Below are positions 1 to 7,633 of a DNA stretch of 11,847 bases, in pieces. The notes beneath the pieces are model-generated. The model had not been told where the DNA came from. It saw only the letters and a list, made by a program, of their open reading frames with translations, and searched no databases. This DNA is from an uncultured Plesiomonas sp. (lineage in GTDB: Bacteria > Pseudomonadota > Gammaproteobacteria > Enterobacterales > CAMTGL01), in NCBI GenBank assembly GCA_947071955.1, contig CAMTGL010000041.1:1-11847 (forward strand). Direction: 5' to 3'. Positions within the stretch are counted from its first letter, which is position 1, and every line of letters starts with the position of its first letter. The translations under genes and the position numbers were made by a program.

Positions 1-1820
1 ATCAAGATGTGCTTCAGTATGCCAAACAGCAATTATTATGCGCACAAAAACTACTACCGATGATGAAATATCCTTCATCACGTATTAGTTATTATTTGGT
101 TGCTAGTCAATTACAATTGCTAGAGCAAGAGCGTGATCTTGCTCAAGAAAGTTTAATAACAGCATTAAGCCTTGCTATGGAGTTCGATCAGCCTGATCTC
201 TTGGCGGCTACACAACTGCAACTTGCCGAATTCTATTTCACCTTTGGCAGCTACTCTCTGGCACTAAGTTATGCAAACCAGGCAGCTAATTTTTACCAAA
301 CTATTCAAGACAAAGCCTCTCTAGTCAGTACACTGAAACTCATCGGGCATATTCACCGTATAGAAAATCGGTTGAATTTGGCATTGGTTAATTACCTCAA
401 TGCCATGGATATTGAAAACTCACAGCCCAATGGCAGTAAGTTGAATGGAATAAAAATTGGAATTGGTTACATATACTTAAACACAAATGAACCATTTAAA
501 GCAGAAGAGTACATTAAGCAAGTTGAACAAAATTTAAACGAAGATAAAAATGCACAAGAATTATATCCTGCGTTTTTACTGCTCAAGGGTGATTGGTTAT
601 TACATTCAGGCAACATTGACTCTGGACTTAATTTAATCAAGAAAGCTATAGTTAAAATCCCTGAATCAGAATTGCATCCTCGCTTGTATGCATATGAACT
701 ACTGATTCAGGCATACCAAAAAAAAGGTGCATATAAACAAGAGAATCTCTATTTGCATAAAAAAATCACGTTATTACACCAAATTCAAAAACAGCATCTG
801 TTTCTTAATACTGAAACACTTGAGCAACGTGAGAGGTTAGTCACTAAAATCAATACCGAACAGTTACTCAATGCCAACTATCACGCAATCAGCGCACAAA
901 AAGAGGAAGCGCAAAAATTTAATCGAGTACTCTTGTGCATTATCTTGGTTTTATTGAGTGTGACCTGTTACTTCTTGGTATTAACACCGGCGCTGCGTAA
1001 CACCCTTAAACGGGTGCGTAAAAGCCACTATTTGCACCCACGCAGCGGATTGCCAAACCAGCGCTGTATGTACGCTCGCTTGCCTAAACTACTGCAGTAT
1101 ACGCTGACACTCTGTGAACAAGCGATGGTAACACAAGCGTCAGCAACGTCCACTGACACGGAGCCTACAGACCCGTTTGCCACACTACGTTTAAACGTGG
1201 CTTTTATTCATGTGCATTGGTTGTCAGAGTTGAGCCAGAAAATTGAAATTGGTTTTACTGAATCGAGCCAGATAGAGGCAGAGTTAGGGCTGTATCTGCA
1301 CAATACACTCGGTAATAACGAGATCAATGATCACGGACAAATTTTTCAGGTCAGAGACGGTACGTTTTTGTATATTCAACGGCAGCACGGCGAGCAAGGC
1401 AGCACCATTCCGGAAGAATTTTGCGCCTCTATCTTGTCGGTATTTAAGCAGTTTCCTGGATATAACGCACCAGCAGGCAGTATCAGTATTGGCGCATGCC
1501 AGTACCCTTTCCTGCCACGGGCAACCGCGGGCGTGAACCTTCCACAATTGCTGAATATTTTGCAACTGGCTCTGTGTGCAGCCAAAGATCTTAATCTGCG
1601 CAGCGGGCTGGATAACTGGGTTTTCCTGATACCTATTCAACGGGCTACACCGGCCTGTTTTCAGGGTAATTTACACACAGCCTGCATTGAGGCTATTCGG
1701 CGCGGGTTGGTTAAGGTACTACACTCACAGCCTGAGTTATGTATTGATTGGTCAGCGGTAGAGCACATAAAGTCACACATCCACCCTGAAGAAAAATCTG
1801 AAGAGGCCGATAATACGTAG
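1..1820 (+). CDS. TPR sensor with one membrane helix and degenerate GGDEF domain (5'-partial)
   Basis: The reading frame is open to the left edge (first full codon at 3), so the amino terminus, probably with a signal peptide, lies outside; the GTG at 9 is not a convincing start. Residues are numbered from that GTG. Residues about 25-260 are helical pairs typical of tetratricopeptide repeats, followed by a charged, probably coiled-coil stretch (about 265-303) and one hydrophobic helix (about 306-328). The rest has the framework of a GGDEF domain: SGLPNQR (346-352) stands for the usual LTGLxNR, and SISIGA for the late strand. The active-site loop, however, reads R-D-G-T-F (449-453) instead of GG(D/E)EF, and the spacing between these motifs is about 25 residues longer than normal. 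I infer a periplasmic or surface ligand sensor whose cytoplasmic domain cannot make cyclic di-GMP but may bind a nucleotide or a partner. The ligand is unknown. It lies 119 bases upstream of an active-looking cyclase gene on the same strand. Confidence 0.75.
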   Translation, partial: QDVLQYAKQQLLCAQKLLPMMKYPSSRISYYLVASQLQLLEQERDLAQESLITALSLAMEFDQPDLLAATQLQLAEFYFTFGSYSLALSYANQAANFYQTIQDKASLVSTLKLIGHIHRIENRLNLALVNYLNAMDIENSQPNGSKLNGIKIGIGYIYLNTNEPFKAEEYIKQVEQNLNEDKNAQELYPAFLLLKGDWLLHSGNIDSGLNLIKKAIVKIPESELHPRLYAYELLIQAYQKKGAYKQENLYLHKKITLLHQIQKQHLFLNTETLEQRERLVTKINTEQLLNANYHAISAQKEEAQKFNRVLLCIILVLLSVTCYFLVLTPALRNTLKRVRKSHYLHPRSGLPNQRCMYARLPKLLQYTLTLCEQAMVTQASATSTDTEPTDPFATLRLNVAFIHVHWLSELSQKIEIGFTESSQIEAELGLYLHNTLGNNEINDHGQIFQVRDGTFLYIQRQHGEQGSTIPEEFCASILSVFKQFPGYNAPAGSISIGACQYPFLPRATAGVNLPQLLNILQLALCAAKDLNLRSGLDNWVFLIPIQRATPACFQGNLHTACIEAIRRGLVKVLHSQPELCIDWSAVEHIKSHIHPEEKSEEADNT

Positions 1821-1896
1821 TAATGCTCAGCCATCATCGGTTATTGGCGGTAACGGGCTGGTGCTGTATATGCGTAAATATTGATAAGGTCAGATG

Positions 1897-1928
1897 GATA
1901 GGATCAGGCAATGATAGGATCGAGCAAT
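1897..1928 (+). repeat. Two 16-bp tandem repeats before the cyclase gene
   Basis: Two adjacent 16-base units, GATAGGATCAGGCAAT (1897-1912) and GATAGGATCGAGCAAT (1913-1928), differ at two positions. Shorter look-alikes flank them: GATAAGGTCAGATG at 1883 and GATGACGTGAATG at 1930. The array occupies the place where the ribosome binding site of the next gene should be. It could be slippage debris or a binding site; nothing in the sequence decides. Confidence 0.55.
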
Positions 1929-1939
1929 GGATGACGTGA

Positions 1940-3460
1940 ATGGATAGCGGGGTTGATTTGCGCCGACAATTAGCGCAGCTCGAAGAGAGCTACCAGCGGC
2001 TATCAGGTCAACATGCGCGTGAAAGCGAATTACTGCGGCGCGTGCTCGGACGTGTCACCCAATCTCTGGAGGGGGCCGATAACGAGCTGGATCGCATTTT
2101 AATCGATATCCGCATTGACCTTGATCGCGCCAAAGAAACATCACTGATGATCCCGCGTTTGGCCCTGCTTGAGCGGTTAGCCTTCAAATTCAGCCAGCAA
2201 CGGGTAGCTCAACAGCAACGGCTAAACGAAGGCATCGTGCAAGCAGCCGAGTGCCTGAAAATGAGCGCAGTACTCTCGCCACAATTGCGTCAAGATGCCG
2301 AACTGCAATTGAGCGCACAACAGACACCCGATCTAACCCTACGCATTGAGCGCATTCTACACTTATTCAGCCGTGCCGTACGCATGCTAGCGGCACTGGG
2401 TGAACAACATGCCGATCAGCCCTCGCACACTACGCTGACACTGGATATCCAGCAAAAAGTCTCAGATGAACTGCAACACCTGATCTCTGAGCTCGACTTT
2501 GATGCAGAGATAGGTCAGCGCCTGCTTGAGATCCGTAATCATCTGCTGATTGGCACCGATGCCGCGCAGCTGATTCAGTACAGTTTTGACATTATTGAAC
2601 TGATATTGCAGGGAACACGTAGCGAAAGACGCAGTTCACACCGTTTTCTCGCCAGCTTGAATGATGATCTGGGCATGCTGCATCAAAGCATGAACAAATC
2701 AGTTGAACATGCCTATCTTGATCATCACCATATGCAACACCTAAATCAAGAGATGCAAAACACCCTCAATACGCTCGAACAACCACAAACACTTTCAGAT
2801 AGCCAAATTCAGCAAGCCGTGCAGACACTGCTGCAACAAACACAGCAGCATCAGCAACTTTGCCAACAAATGCATGCCACCATTGAGCGCATCCAAAGTA
2901 ATGAAAATGTACTCTGCACCATTCTTGAGCAGACTACCGATTACCGAAATCGCCTACTCGATCAGCAGCATCGGCTGTTTTTAGATCACCTAACCAAAGT
3001 GTATAACCGCGCGGCACTGCAAGAGCGGCAAGACCTTGAATATAAACGCTGGCAGCGCTACCGGCAGCCCTTGTGGTTTGTCATGGTTGACCTTGACTGT
3101 TTTAAAAAACTCAATGACACCTACGGCCATTTAGCCGGAGATAAAGCGCTGAAAATTATCGCCCGCGCCATTCAGCAATCACTGCGTGAAACTGATTTTA
3201 TCGCCCGTTACGGTGGTGAAGAGTTTGCACTGATTATTGCTGACTACACGGAGGCTGAGATCACTCTGAAACTTGAAGAGATCCGGCAGAAAACTCAGCA
3301 CTTACCGTTCAAATTCCGTGATGATAACGTCACCATCACAGTATCATTGGGCGCTAGCTGTTTGCAGGATGCCGACAGCATCAATACTTGGATTGAACGT
3401 GCCGATAAAGCACTCTATCAGGCAAAAAATCAAGGTAGAAATCAAATCTTCATATTTTGA
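1940..3460 (+). CDS. Diguanylate cyclase, helical N-terminal region plus active GGEEF domain
   Basis: Predicted to make cyclic di-GMP from two GTP in the cytoplasm. The catalytic domain fills about residues 340-506: DHLTKVYNR begins at D349, the active-site loop is G425-G-E-E-F429, and the product-inhibition site RxxD is R416-E-T-D419, five residues before the loop as in canonical cyclases. Both sites are intact, so an active, feedback-inhibited enzyme is expected. The first 340 residues are leucine- and glutamine-rich, strongly helical and coiled-coil-like, without a signal peptide or membrane helix. Its layout recalls the soluble cyclases of the Pseudomonas DgcP type, but I cannot confirm homology. 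The ATG at 1940 is preceded directly by an in-frame TGA (1937-1939), which fixes it as the earliest possible start; no good Shine-Dalgarno is visible. The degenerate GGDEF gene upstream may be its regulatory partner (inference). Confidence 0.88.
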   Translation: MDSGVDLRRQLAQLEESYQRLSGQHARESELLRRVLGRVTQSLEGADNELDRILIDIRIDLDRAKETSLMIPRLALLERLAFKFSQQRVAQQQRLNEGIVQAAECLKMSAVLSPQLRQDAELQLSAQQTPDLTLRIERILHLFSRAVRMLAALGEQHADQPSHTTLTLDIQQKVSDELQHLISELDFDAEIGQRLLEIRNHLLIGTDAAQLIQYSFDIIELILQGTRSERRSSHRFLASLNDDLGMLHQSMNKSVEHAYLDHHHMQHLNQEMQNTLNTLEQPQTLSDSQIQQAVQTLLQQTQQHQQLCQQMHATIERIQSNENVLCTILEQTTDYRNRLLDQQHRLFLDHLTKVYNRAALQERQDLEYKRWQRYRQPLWFVMVDLDCFKKLNDTYGHLAGDKALKIIARAIQQSLRETDFIARYGGEEFALIIADYTEAEITLKLEEIRQKTQHLPFKFRDDNVTITVSLGASCLQDADSINTWIERADKALYQAKNQGRNQIFIF

Positions 3461-3590
3461 GAGTTGGCATATGCGCCTTAGCGCGTTAACGTGTAGCACA
3501 CGGGTGGGTTAAGTTATTACCACCAAACGCACGATCAGCCCGCATTTCGGCCTCAACAAGCCAACAGTACACTGCGATCGTTGTTATTTG

Positions 3591-3597
3591 AAAGGAG
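3591..3597 (+). promoter_or_regulatory. Ribosome binding site that selects the TTG start of ppnN
   Basis: AAAGGAG lies five bases before TTG at 3603. A longer frame opens at TTG 3588, but that codon lies upstream of and next to the Shine-Dalgarno itself, so it cannot be served by it. Protein similarity agrees: translation from 3603 gives MITHLNPIGAMDQ, aligning with the MITHISPLGSMD start of E. coli PpnN. The 142 bases between the cyclase stop and this start show no convincing promoter or terminator. Confidence 0.85.
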
Positions 3598-3602
3598 TCA
3601 CT

Positions 3603-4964
3603 TTGATTACACATCTCAACCCCATTGGCGCTATGGATCAGCTCTCACAACTCGAAGTTGATATGTTAAAGCGCACTGCCTCAAGTGAGCTGTATCAAAT
3701 CTATCGCAACTGTTCACTGGCGGTATTAAATTCCGGCAGCCACACAGATAACAGTCAGGATTTACTGCAAAAACATCACGATTTTGACATTAACGTGGTT
3801 CGCCGTGAGCGCGGTGTAAAACTTGAATTGATCAATCCACCGGAAACTGCGTTTGTTGATGGAAAGATAATCCGTGGCTTGCACGAACATTTGTTTGCTG
3901 TACTGCGTGATATTTTGTTCGTTAACGCTCAACTTAATTCACACATTACCCAACTCAATCTGCACGACTCAACCCACATCACCAATTTTGTGTTTGCGCT
4001 GCTGCGTAATGCCAAACTGCTGCATACCGGTGAATACCCAAACACTGTGGTCTGCTGGGGCGGGCACTCCATTAACGAAAAAGAGTATCTGTATGGCCGT
4101 TTAGTCGGTCACGAACTGGGTCTGCGAGATCTGAACATCTGTACTGGCTGTGGCCCTGGTGCTATGGAAGCACCAATGAAAGGTGCAGCGGTTGGCCATG
4201 CCAAACAACGCATCAAAACCGGCCGTTTTCTTGGCATTACCGAGCCTTCCATCATCGCCGCTGAGCCACCAAACCCACTGGTTACTGAGCTGACTATCAT
4301 GCCGGATATTGAAAAGCGCCTCGAAGCGTTCGTACGCATGGCACACGGCATTATCATCTTCCCTGGCGGTGTGGGTACAGCCGAAGAGCTGTTATATATT
4401 TTAGGGATAATGATAAACCCAGAGAACAGCCACCAGCCGATGCCGATAGTCTTAACTGGCCCGAAAGAGAGCGAAAGCTACTTCCAATCTCTGCACGAAT
4501 TTATCGGCGCAACCCTTGGTGCTGATGCGCAATCACGCTATCAGATAGTCATTGATGATCCGGTTACAGTGGCGCAGATCATGAAAGAGGGCATGACCGC
4601 CGTTAAAGAGCACCGCATGGAAACCGGCGATGCCTACAGCTTTAACTGGTCATTAAAAATTGAACCGGCCTTCCAGCAGCCGTTTGAACCGACCCATATC
4701 AACATGAGTCAGCTCAACTTGCACCTTGATCAACCGGCTGAAGCACTGGCCGCAAACCTGCGTCAGGCGTTCTCCGGCATTGTTGCGGGTAACGTCAAAG
4801 AGAAAGGATTGCAGGCCATTGCCGCACATGGCCCGTACCAGATTGACGGTGATAAAGCCCTGATGCGCCGTATGGATAAACTGCTAGAAAGCTTTGTTCA
4901 GCAGCACCGGATGAAACTACCAGGCTCTACTGCCTACGCTCCGTGCTATGAAATCATCACCTGA
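3603..4964 (+). CDS. ppnN: Pyrimidine/purine nucleotide 5'-monophosphate nucleosidase PpnN (YgdH)
   Basis: Cytoplasmic enzyme that cuts nucleoside 5'-monophosphates into the free base and ribose 5-phosphate. In E. coli it is bound and stimulated by (p)ppGpp and balances purine pools during the stringent response. The protein has 453 residues against 454 in E. coli and is similar along its whole length: an N-terminal YgdH-type domain (QLEVDMLKRTASSELYQ), a central Rossmann LOG-like lysine-decarboxylase-family domain with CWGGHSINE and TGCGPGAMEAPMKGAA, and the signature P254-G-G-V-G-T-A-E-E262, whose GGxGT loop and glutamate form the nucleotide site. The ending KLPGSTAYAPCYEI also matches. Translation begins at TTG, chosen by the Shine-Dalgarno at 3591. 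A strong terminator follows 38 bases after the stop. In E. coli sdaC and sdaB separate ppnN from xni; here the two are adjacent. Confidence 0.97.
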   Translation: MITHLNPIGAMDQLSQLEVDMLKRTASSELYQIYRNCSLAVLNSGSHTDNSQDLLQKHHDFDINVVRRERGVKLELINPPETAFVDGKIIRGLHEHLFAVLRDILFVNAQLNSHITQLNLHDSTHITNFVFALLRNAKLLHTGEYPNTVVCWGGHSINEKEYLYGRLVGHELGLRDLNICTGCGPGAMEAPMKGAAVGHAKQRIKTGRFLGITEPSIIAAEPPNPLVTELTIMPDIEKRLEAFVRMAHGIIIFPGGVGTAEELLYILGIMINPENSHQPMPIVLTGPKESESYFQSLHEFIGATLGADAQSRYQIVIDDPVTVAQIMKEGMTAVKEHRMETGDAYSFNWSLKIEPAFQQPFEPTHINMSQLNLHLDQPAEALAANLRQAFSGIVAGNVKEKGLQAIAAHGPYQIDGDKALMRRMDKLLESFVQQHRMKLPGSTAYAPCYEIIT

Positions 4965-5002
4965 TATTCTGCCGACGTAATTTGCGCTCACCGCGCGAGC
5001 TC

Positions 5003-5042
5003 AGTACCATCGGATATTATTCCTGATCCGATGGTACTTTTT
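5003..5042 (+). terminator. Intrinsic terminator after ppnN, abutting xni
   Basis: A perfect 13-bp inverted repeat, AGTACCATCGGAT (5003-5015) and ATCCGATGGTACT (5026-5038), with a 10-base loop, runs into five Ts (5038-5042). This is a textbook rho-independent terminator for ppnN. The xni ATG is at 5044, one base after the T-tract, so any RNA that carries the usual xni ribosome-binding region also carries the hairpin's right arm. Confidence 0.92.
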
Positions 5043-5043
5043 C

Positions 5044-5814
5044 ATGGCGATTCACTTACTGGTCGTTGATGCGCTCAATCTCATCCGGCGTATTCATGCC
5101 GTACACGACAGCGGCAATAAACCGGTCGATATGCCGCGCTGCATCGAACAGTGTAACAGTGCCCTCAGCACCCTCTTGCAACACACTCAGCCAACACATG
5201 CAGTGGCCGTATTTGACTCTCCAGAGCGGCTCAGCGGCTGGCGACATCAGCTATTGCCAACCTATAAGCAGGGGCGCTCTCCGATGCCTGATGCACTGGC
5301 AGCCGCACTTAGCCAATTTCAAGATGCCTTTGCGCAGCACAATGTCAGTTCACTGACTGCACATGATAATGAAGCCGATGATCTGGCTGCCACACTCGCA
5401 TGCCAGATAAGCGCACGCGGCCATCAGGCCACTATCGTCTCAACCGATAAGGGCTACTGCCAGTTGCTTGCGCCGACTCTGCAAATTCGCGACTACTTTC
5501 AAAAACGCTGGCTAGATGCCCCGTTTGTCGCACAAGAGTTTGGTGTCAGCCCTGCACAGCTCCCCGATTACTGGGGGTTAGCCGGTATCAGCAGCAGTAA
5601 AATTCCTGGTATTCCCGGTGTTGGGGGGAAAACGGCGGCAGCTCTGCTGCAACGTTATGGCTCGCTCGATACCGTATTGCTCGCAACCGATCACCCGCCC
5701 GCGCTGCTTAAAAAAATACAACAACATGCAGAACTGGCACGGTTAAGTCGCAAAATTGCTACATTGCAACAAGACTTACCCTTAGGAATAAATCTACAAC
5801 AGCTACGATGCTAA
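5044..5814 (+). CDS. xni: Flap endonuclease Xni (exonuclease IX, YgdG)
   Basis: A stand-alone relative of the 5'-nuclease domain of DNA polymerase I; in E. coli it is a structure-specific flap endonuclease acting in DNA metabolism. It has 256 residues (E. coli 251). Visible landmarks are the N-terminal VDALNLIRRIHAV with metal-ligand D9, the acidic cluster N109-E-A-D-D113, STDKGYCQLL, RDYFQKRWLDAPF, and the helix-hairpin-helix loop G189-I-P-G-V-G-G-K196 that binds DNA through a potassium ion in this family. Family members of this type lack several metal-site carboxylates found in polymerase-linked enzymes. The start MAIHLLVVDALNL aligns with E. coli MAVHLLIVDALNL, so 5044 is well supported even though no Shine-Dalgarno precedes it: the upstream bases are the arm and T-tract of the ppnN terminator. 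Expression therefore depends on readthrough, a hidden promoter, or a nearly leaderless transcript. Confidence 0.96.
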   Translation: MAIHLLVVDALNLIRRIHAVHDSGNKPVDMPRCIEQCNSALSTLLQHTQPTHAVAVFDSPERLSGWRHQLLPTYKQGRSPMPDALAAALSQFQDAFAQHNVSSLTAHDNEADDLAATLACQISARGHQATIVSTDKGYCQLLAPTLQIRDYFQKRWLDAPFVAQEFGVSPAQLPDYWGLAGISSSKIPGIPGVGGKTAAALLQRYGSLDTVLLATDHPPALLKKIQQHAELARLSRKIATLQQDLPLGINLQQLRC

Positions 5815-5912
5815 CCTCTCTTACGGTATAAAACGCATCAATATCATCACTGGCAGCAACGCCTACTGCGGCAATGTGCACCACACTTGACACGGCGGAT
5901 AAACCTACACAT

Positions 5913-5949
5913 AAAAAAATCCTGCGGCACGAATGCGGCAGGATTTTTA
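5913..5949. terminator. Bidirectional intrinsic terminator between xni and rlmM
   Basis: An A-run leads into the stem AAAAATCCTGC (5915-5925), which pairs with GCAGGATTTTT (5938-5948). An inner GCA/TGC stem closes a CGAA loop, with a single G-G mismatch between the two parts. A-tract on one side and T-tract on the other let it act in both directions, which suits its place between converging xni (plus) and rlmM (minus). The remaining sequence of 5815-6022 shows no gene. Confidence 0.93.
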
Positions 5950-6022
5950 TCACAGAAGATCTATTTCATAGAATCTCTGTATTACATCAGATTACACCGA
6001 GAACCTATGACCGACACCGCGC

Positions 6023-7144
6023 TTATTCATCATCACGGTAGCTGCGGTAGGCATTCGCTTTCGGGCTGACAGCAACCCACATACGGCGAACATGCACGGT
6101 CACTTCCTCACGATCATGGTACAGCTGTTTGGCTGCAATCTGCACATTCACACCCTTATCTTTGAGCGCCAAGTGCAGTTTCTCCAGAATGTGATTAACC
6201 TCTTCGTAGCGTTTTTTCATTGGCAGTTTAAGGTTGAAAATCGCTTCACGACACCAACCATTAACCAGCCATTCGGTCATGCGGGCAGCAACTTTGGCTG
6301 GTTTTTCAACCATATCACACACCAGCCACGCAATATTCTGGCGTGGTGGCTCGAATTTAAAGCCATCCTCGCAAATATGGGTCACTTGGCCGGTCATCAT
6401 CAGACTCTCTGCCATCGGGCCATTATCTACTGCGTAGACAAACATACTGCGTTTTACTAGCTGGTAAGTCCAACCACCTGGGCATGCACCCAGATCTACC
6501 GCCCACATACCTGAACCTAAACGCTCATCCCACTCATCATGTGGGATAAACAGATGAAACGCCTCTTCTAATTTAAGCGTAGAACGGCTTGGTGCATCAG
6601 AAGGGAATTTCAGACGTGGAATACCCATGTAGAACGGCGAGTTATTATTGCTGTACGAGTACCCAACATAACAGCAACCCGGCGCAATAAAGAACACATG
6701 CAACACAGGGCGATAAGGGTTCTCTTTCGGCAGTAAAATACCGGCACTGCGCAATGCACTGCGTAACGGCACCGAGAATTTACGGCAGAACTTGGTCAGC
6801 TCTTTCGCTTCATTGGTGTCTGGCACTTCAACGCGCAACTCGCCTGGCCCGTCAATCACATTGGTCAGCATGCCCACAATCGGGGTGATCCGGTCTTCTG
6901 CCGGCAGGTTTTTCAGCAACTCACCGACCACCAAGATCTGGCGGGCAAAAATCAGCTCTTTAAACGGGACAAGCTGCGCTAATTTATCTGCATCTTCATA
7001 CTGATAGCATTCAAACAGCACATAACCACTGTTATCTTTCACACGTGGGAAACCGTATACCCCGTGTTGTGCTGCTTTATCGGTAATCTCTGCCGCACAC
7101 TCTTTTTCAAAGCCTGGACGACAATACAGCGCCAGTTTATTCAT
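6023..7144 (-). CDS. rlmM: 23S rRNA 2'-O-ribose methyltransferase RlmM (YgdE)
   Basis: Methylates the 2'-O-ribose of C2498 in 23S rRNA, using S-adenosylmethionine, before large-subunit assembly. The 373-residue protein matches E. coli RlmM (366) along its length. The first 170 residues form the THUMP-like RNA-binding part (CRPGFEKECAAEITDKA at 8-24; HVFFIAPGCCYVGYSYSNN at 149-167). The C-terminal Rossmann methyltransferase domain has the SAM loop D217-L-G-A-C-P-G-G-W225, CDMVEKP (276-282), and K306 in NLKLPMKK, the lysine of the K-D-K-E catalytic set. The last 12 or so residues differ from E. coli and are slightly longer. A GAGGAG Shine-Dalgarno (complement of 7153-7158) sits eight bases before the ATG, inside the end of ygdD. 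The two frames overlap by eight bases, indicating translational coupling in a gcvA-ygdD-rlmM transcript. It ends at the bidirectional terminator. Confidence 0.97.
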   Translation of the reverse strand: MNKLALYCRPGFEKECAAEITDKAAQHGVYGFPRVKDNSGYVLFECYQYEDADKLAQLVPFKELIFARQILVVGELLKNLPAEDRITPIVGMLTNVIDGPGELRVEVPDTNEAKELTKFCRKFSVPLRSALRSAGILLPKENPYRPVLHVFFIAPGCCYVGYSYSNNNSPFYMGIPRLKFPSDAPSRSTLKLEEAFHLFIPHDEWDERLGSGMWAVDLGACPGGWTYQLVKRSMFVYAVDNGPMAESLMMTGQVTHICEDGFKFEPPRQNIAWLVCDMVEKPAKVAARMTEWLVNGWCREAIFNLKLPMKKRYEEVNHILEKLHLALKDKGVNVQIAAKQLYHDREEVTVHVRRMWVAVSPKANAYRSYRDDE

Positions 7145-7529
7145 GCGCGGTTCTCCTCAAACGTAATAGACCAGTGAACAGTGTCAGCCAACCGGCCAGA
7201 AAACTCACGCCCCCAAGCGGGGTTACCCACACCAGCATGGATAGCTGAGTGAGTGCGTAGCCATATAAACTGCCACTGAATAATAAAATACCTAATGCAA
7301 ACAATAATCCGCTGTAAACAAACTGTTTTTGCGCATATTGCAGCGATACAATGCCTGCCGCCAACATAGCGACAGTATGAAACATCTGATAATTCAAGCC
7401 GGTTTGGATCAGCGTCATCTGCTCGGGCATCAGCATACGGCTCAGAATATGCGCACCAAATGCACCGAATGCCACCGTAAAAAAGCCGCTGATCGCGGCC
7501 AATGGCAACACCAGATTGCGTAATGTCAT
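7137..7529 (-). CDS. ygdD: DUF423/TMEM256-family inner-membrane protein YgdD
   Basis: A 130-residue, very hydrophobic protein with four predicted membrane helices at about 8-28, 47-65, 70-92 and 97-123. The family hallmarks are visible: an early FGAFGAH (residues 21-27) after a glycine/alanine-rich first helix, YQMFHTVAML (48-57), and SGSLYGYAL with TPLGGVSFLAGW near the end. Its biochemical role is unknown in any organism I can name, so none is given here. It keeps the E. coli position between gcvA and rlmM. An AGGGAG motif (complement of about 7539-7544) precedes the ATG by nine bases. The stop codon overlaps the rlmM start, so the two are probably co-translated. Confidence 0.93.
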   Translation of the reverse strand: MTLRNLVLPLAAISGFFTVAFGAFGAHILSRMLMPEQMTLIQTGLNYQMFHTVAMLAAGIVSLQYAQKQFVYSGLLFALGILLFSGSLYGYALTQLSMLVWVTPLGGVSFLAGWLTLFTGLLRLRRTAHE

Positions 7530-7585
7530 ATCTCATGACTCCCTGATAGGTTGCAACAAGTCAGCTCATCTCGCATCACTTGCCC

Positions 7586-7633
7586 TTTTCCTCTGAAATA
7601 CTGCCCATCAATAGGCGATATTTTCAGGAAAAA
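7586..7633 (-). other. Imperfect hairpin over the gcvA stop codon
   Basis: TTTTCCTCTGAAATA (7586-7600) can pair with TATTTTCAGGAAAA (7619-7632 onward) with a two-base bulge and one extra base; a short inner GCC/GGC pair is possible. The gcvA stop (complement of 7624-7626) lies in the right arm. No T-tract follows on the minus strand, so this is not a normal terminator. It could stabilise gcvA mRNA or shape readthrough into ygdD (inference). Confidence 0.4.

Noticed and set aside
1284..1640. A 118-codon minus-strand frame within the TPR/GGDEF gene
   Set aside because: The plus-strand frame carries coherent GGDEF-fold landmarks; the minus frame has no domain or start signal.
3490..3524. Small hairpins after the cyclase gene (CGTGT/ACACG and GGTGG/CCACC) as a terminator
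   Set aside because: The stems are only five base pairs and no T-tract follows either, so a terminator call is not supported.
6092..6460. A 122-codon plus-strand frame opposite rlmM
   Set aside because: rlmM is conserved residue by residue in the minus frame, and the opposite frame resembles no protein family.
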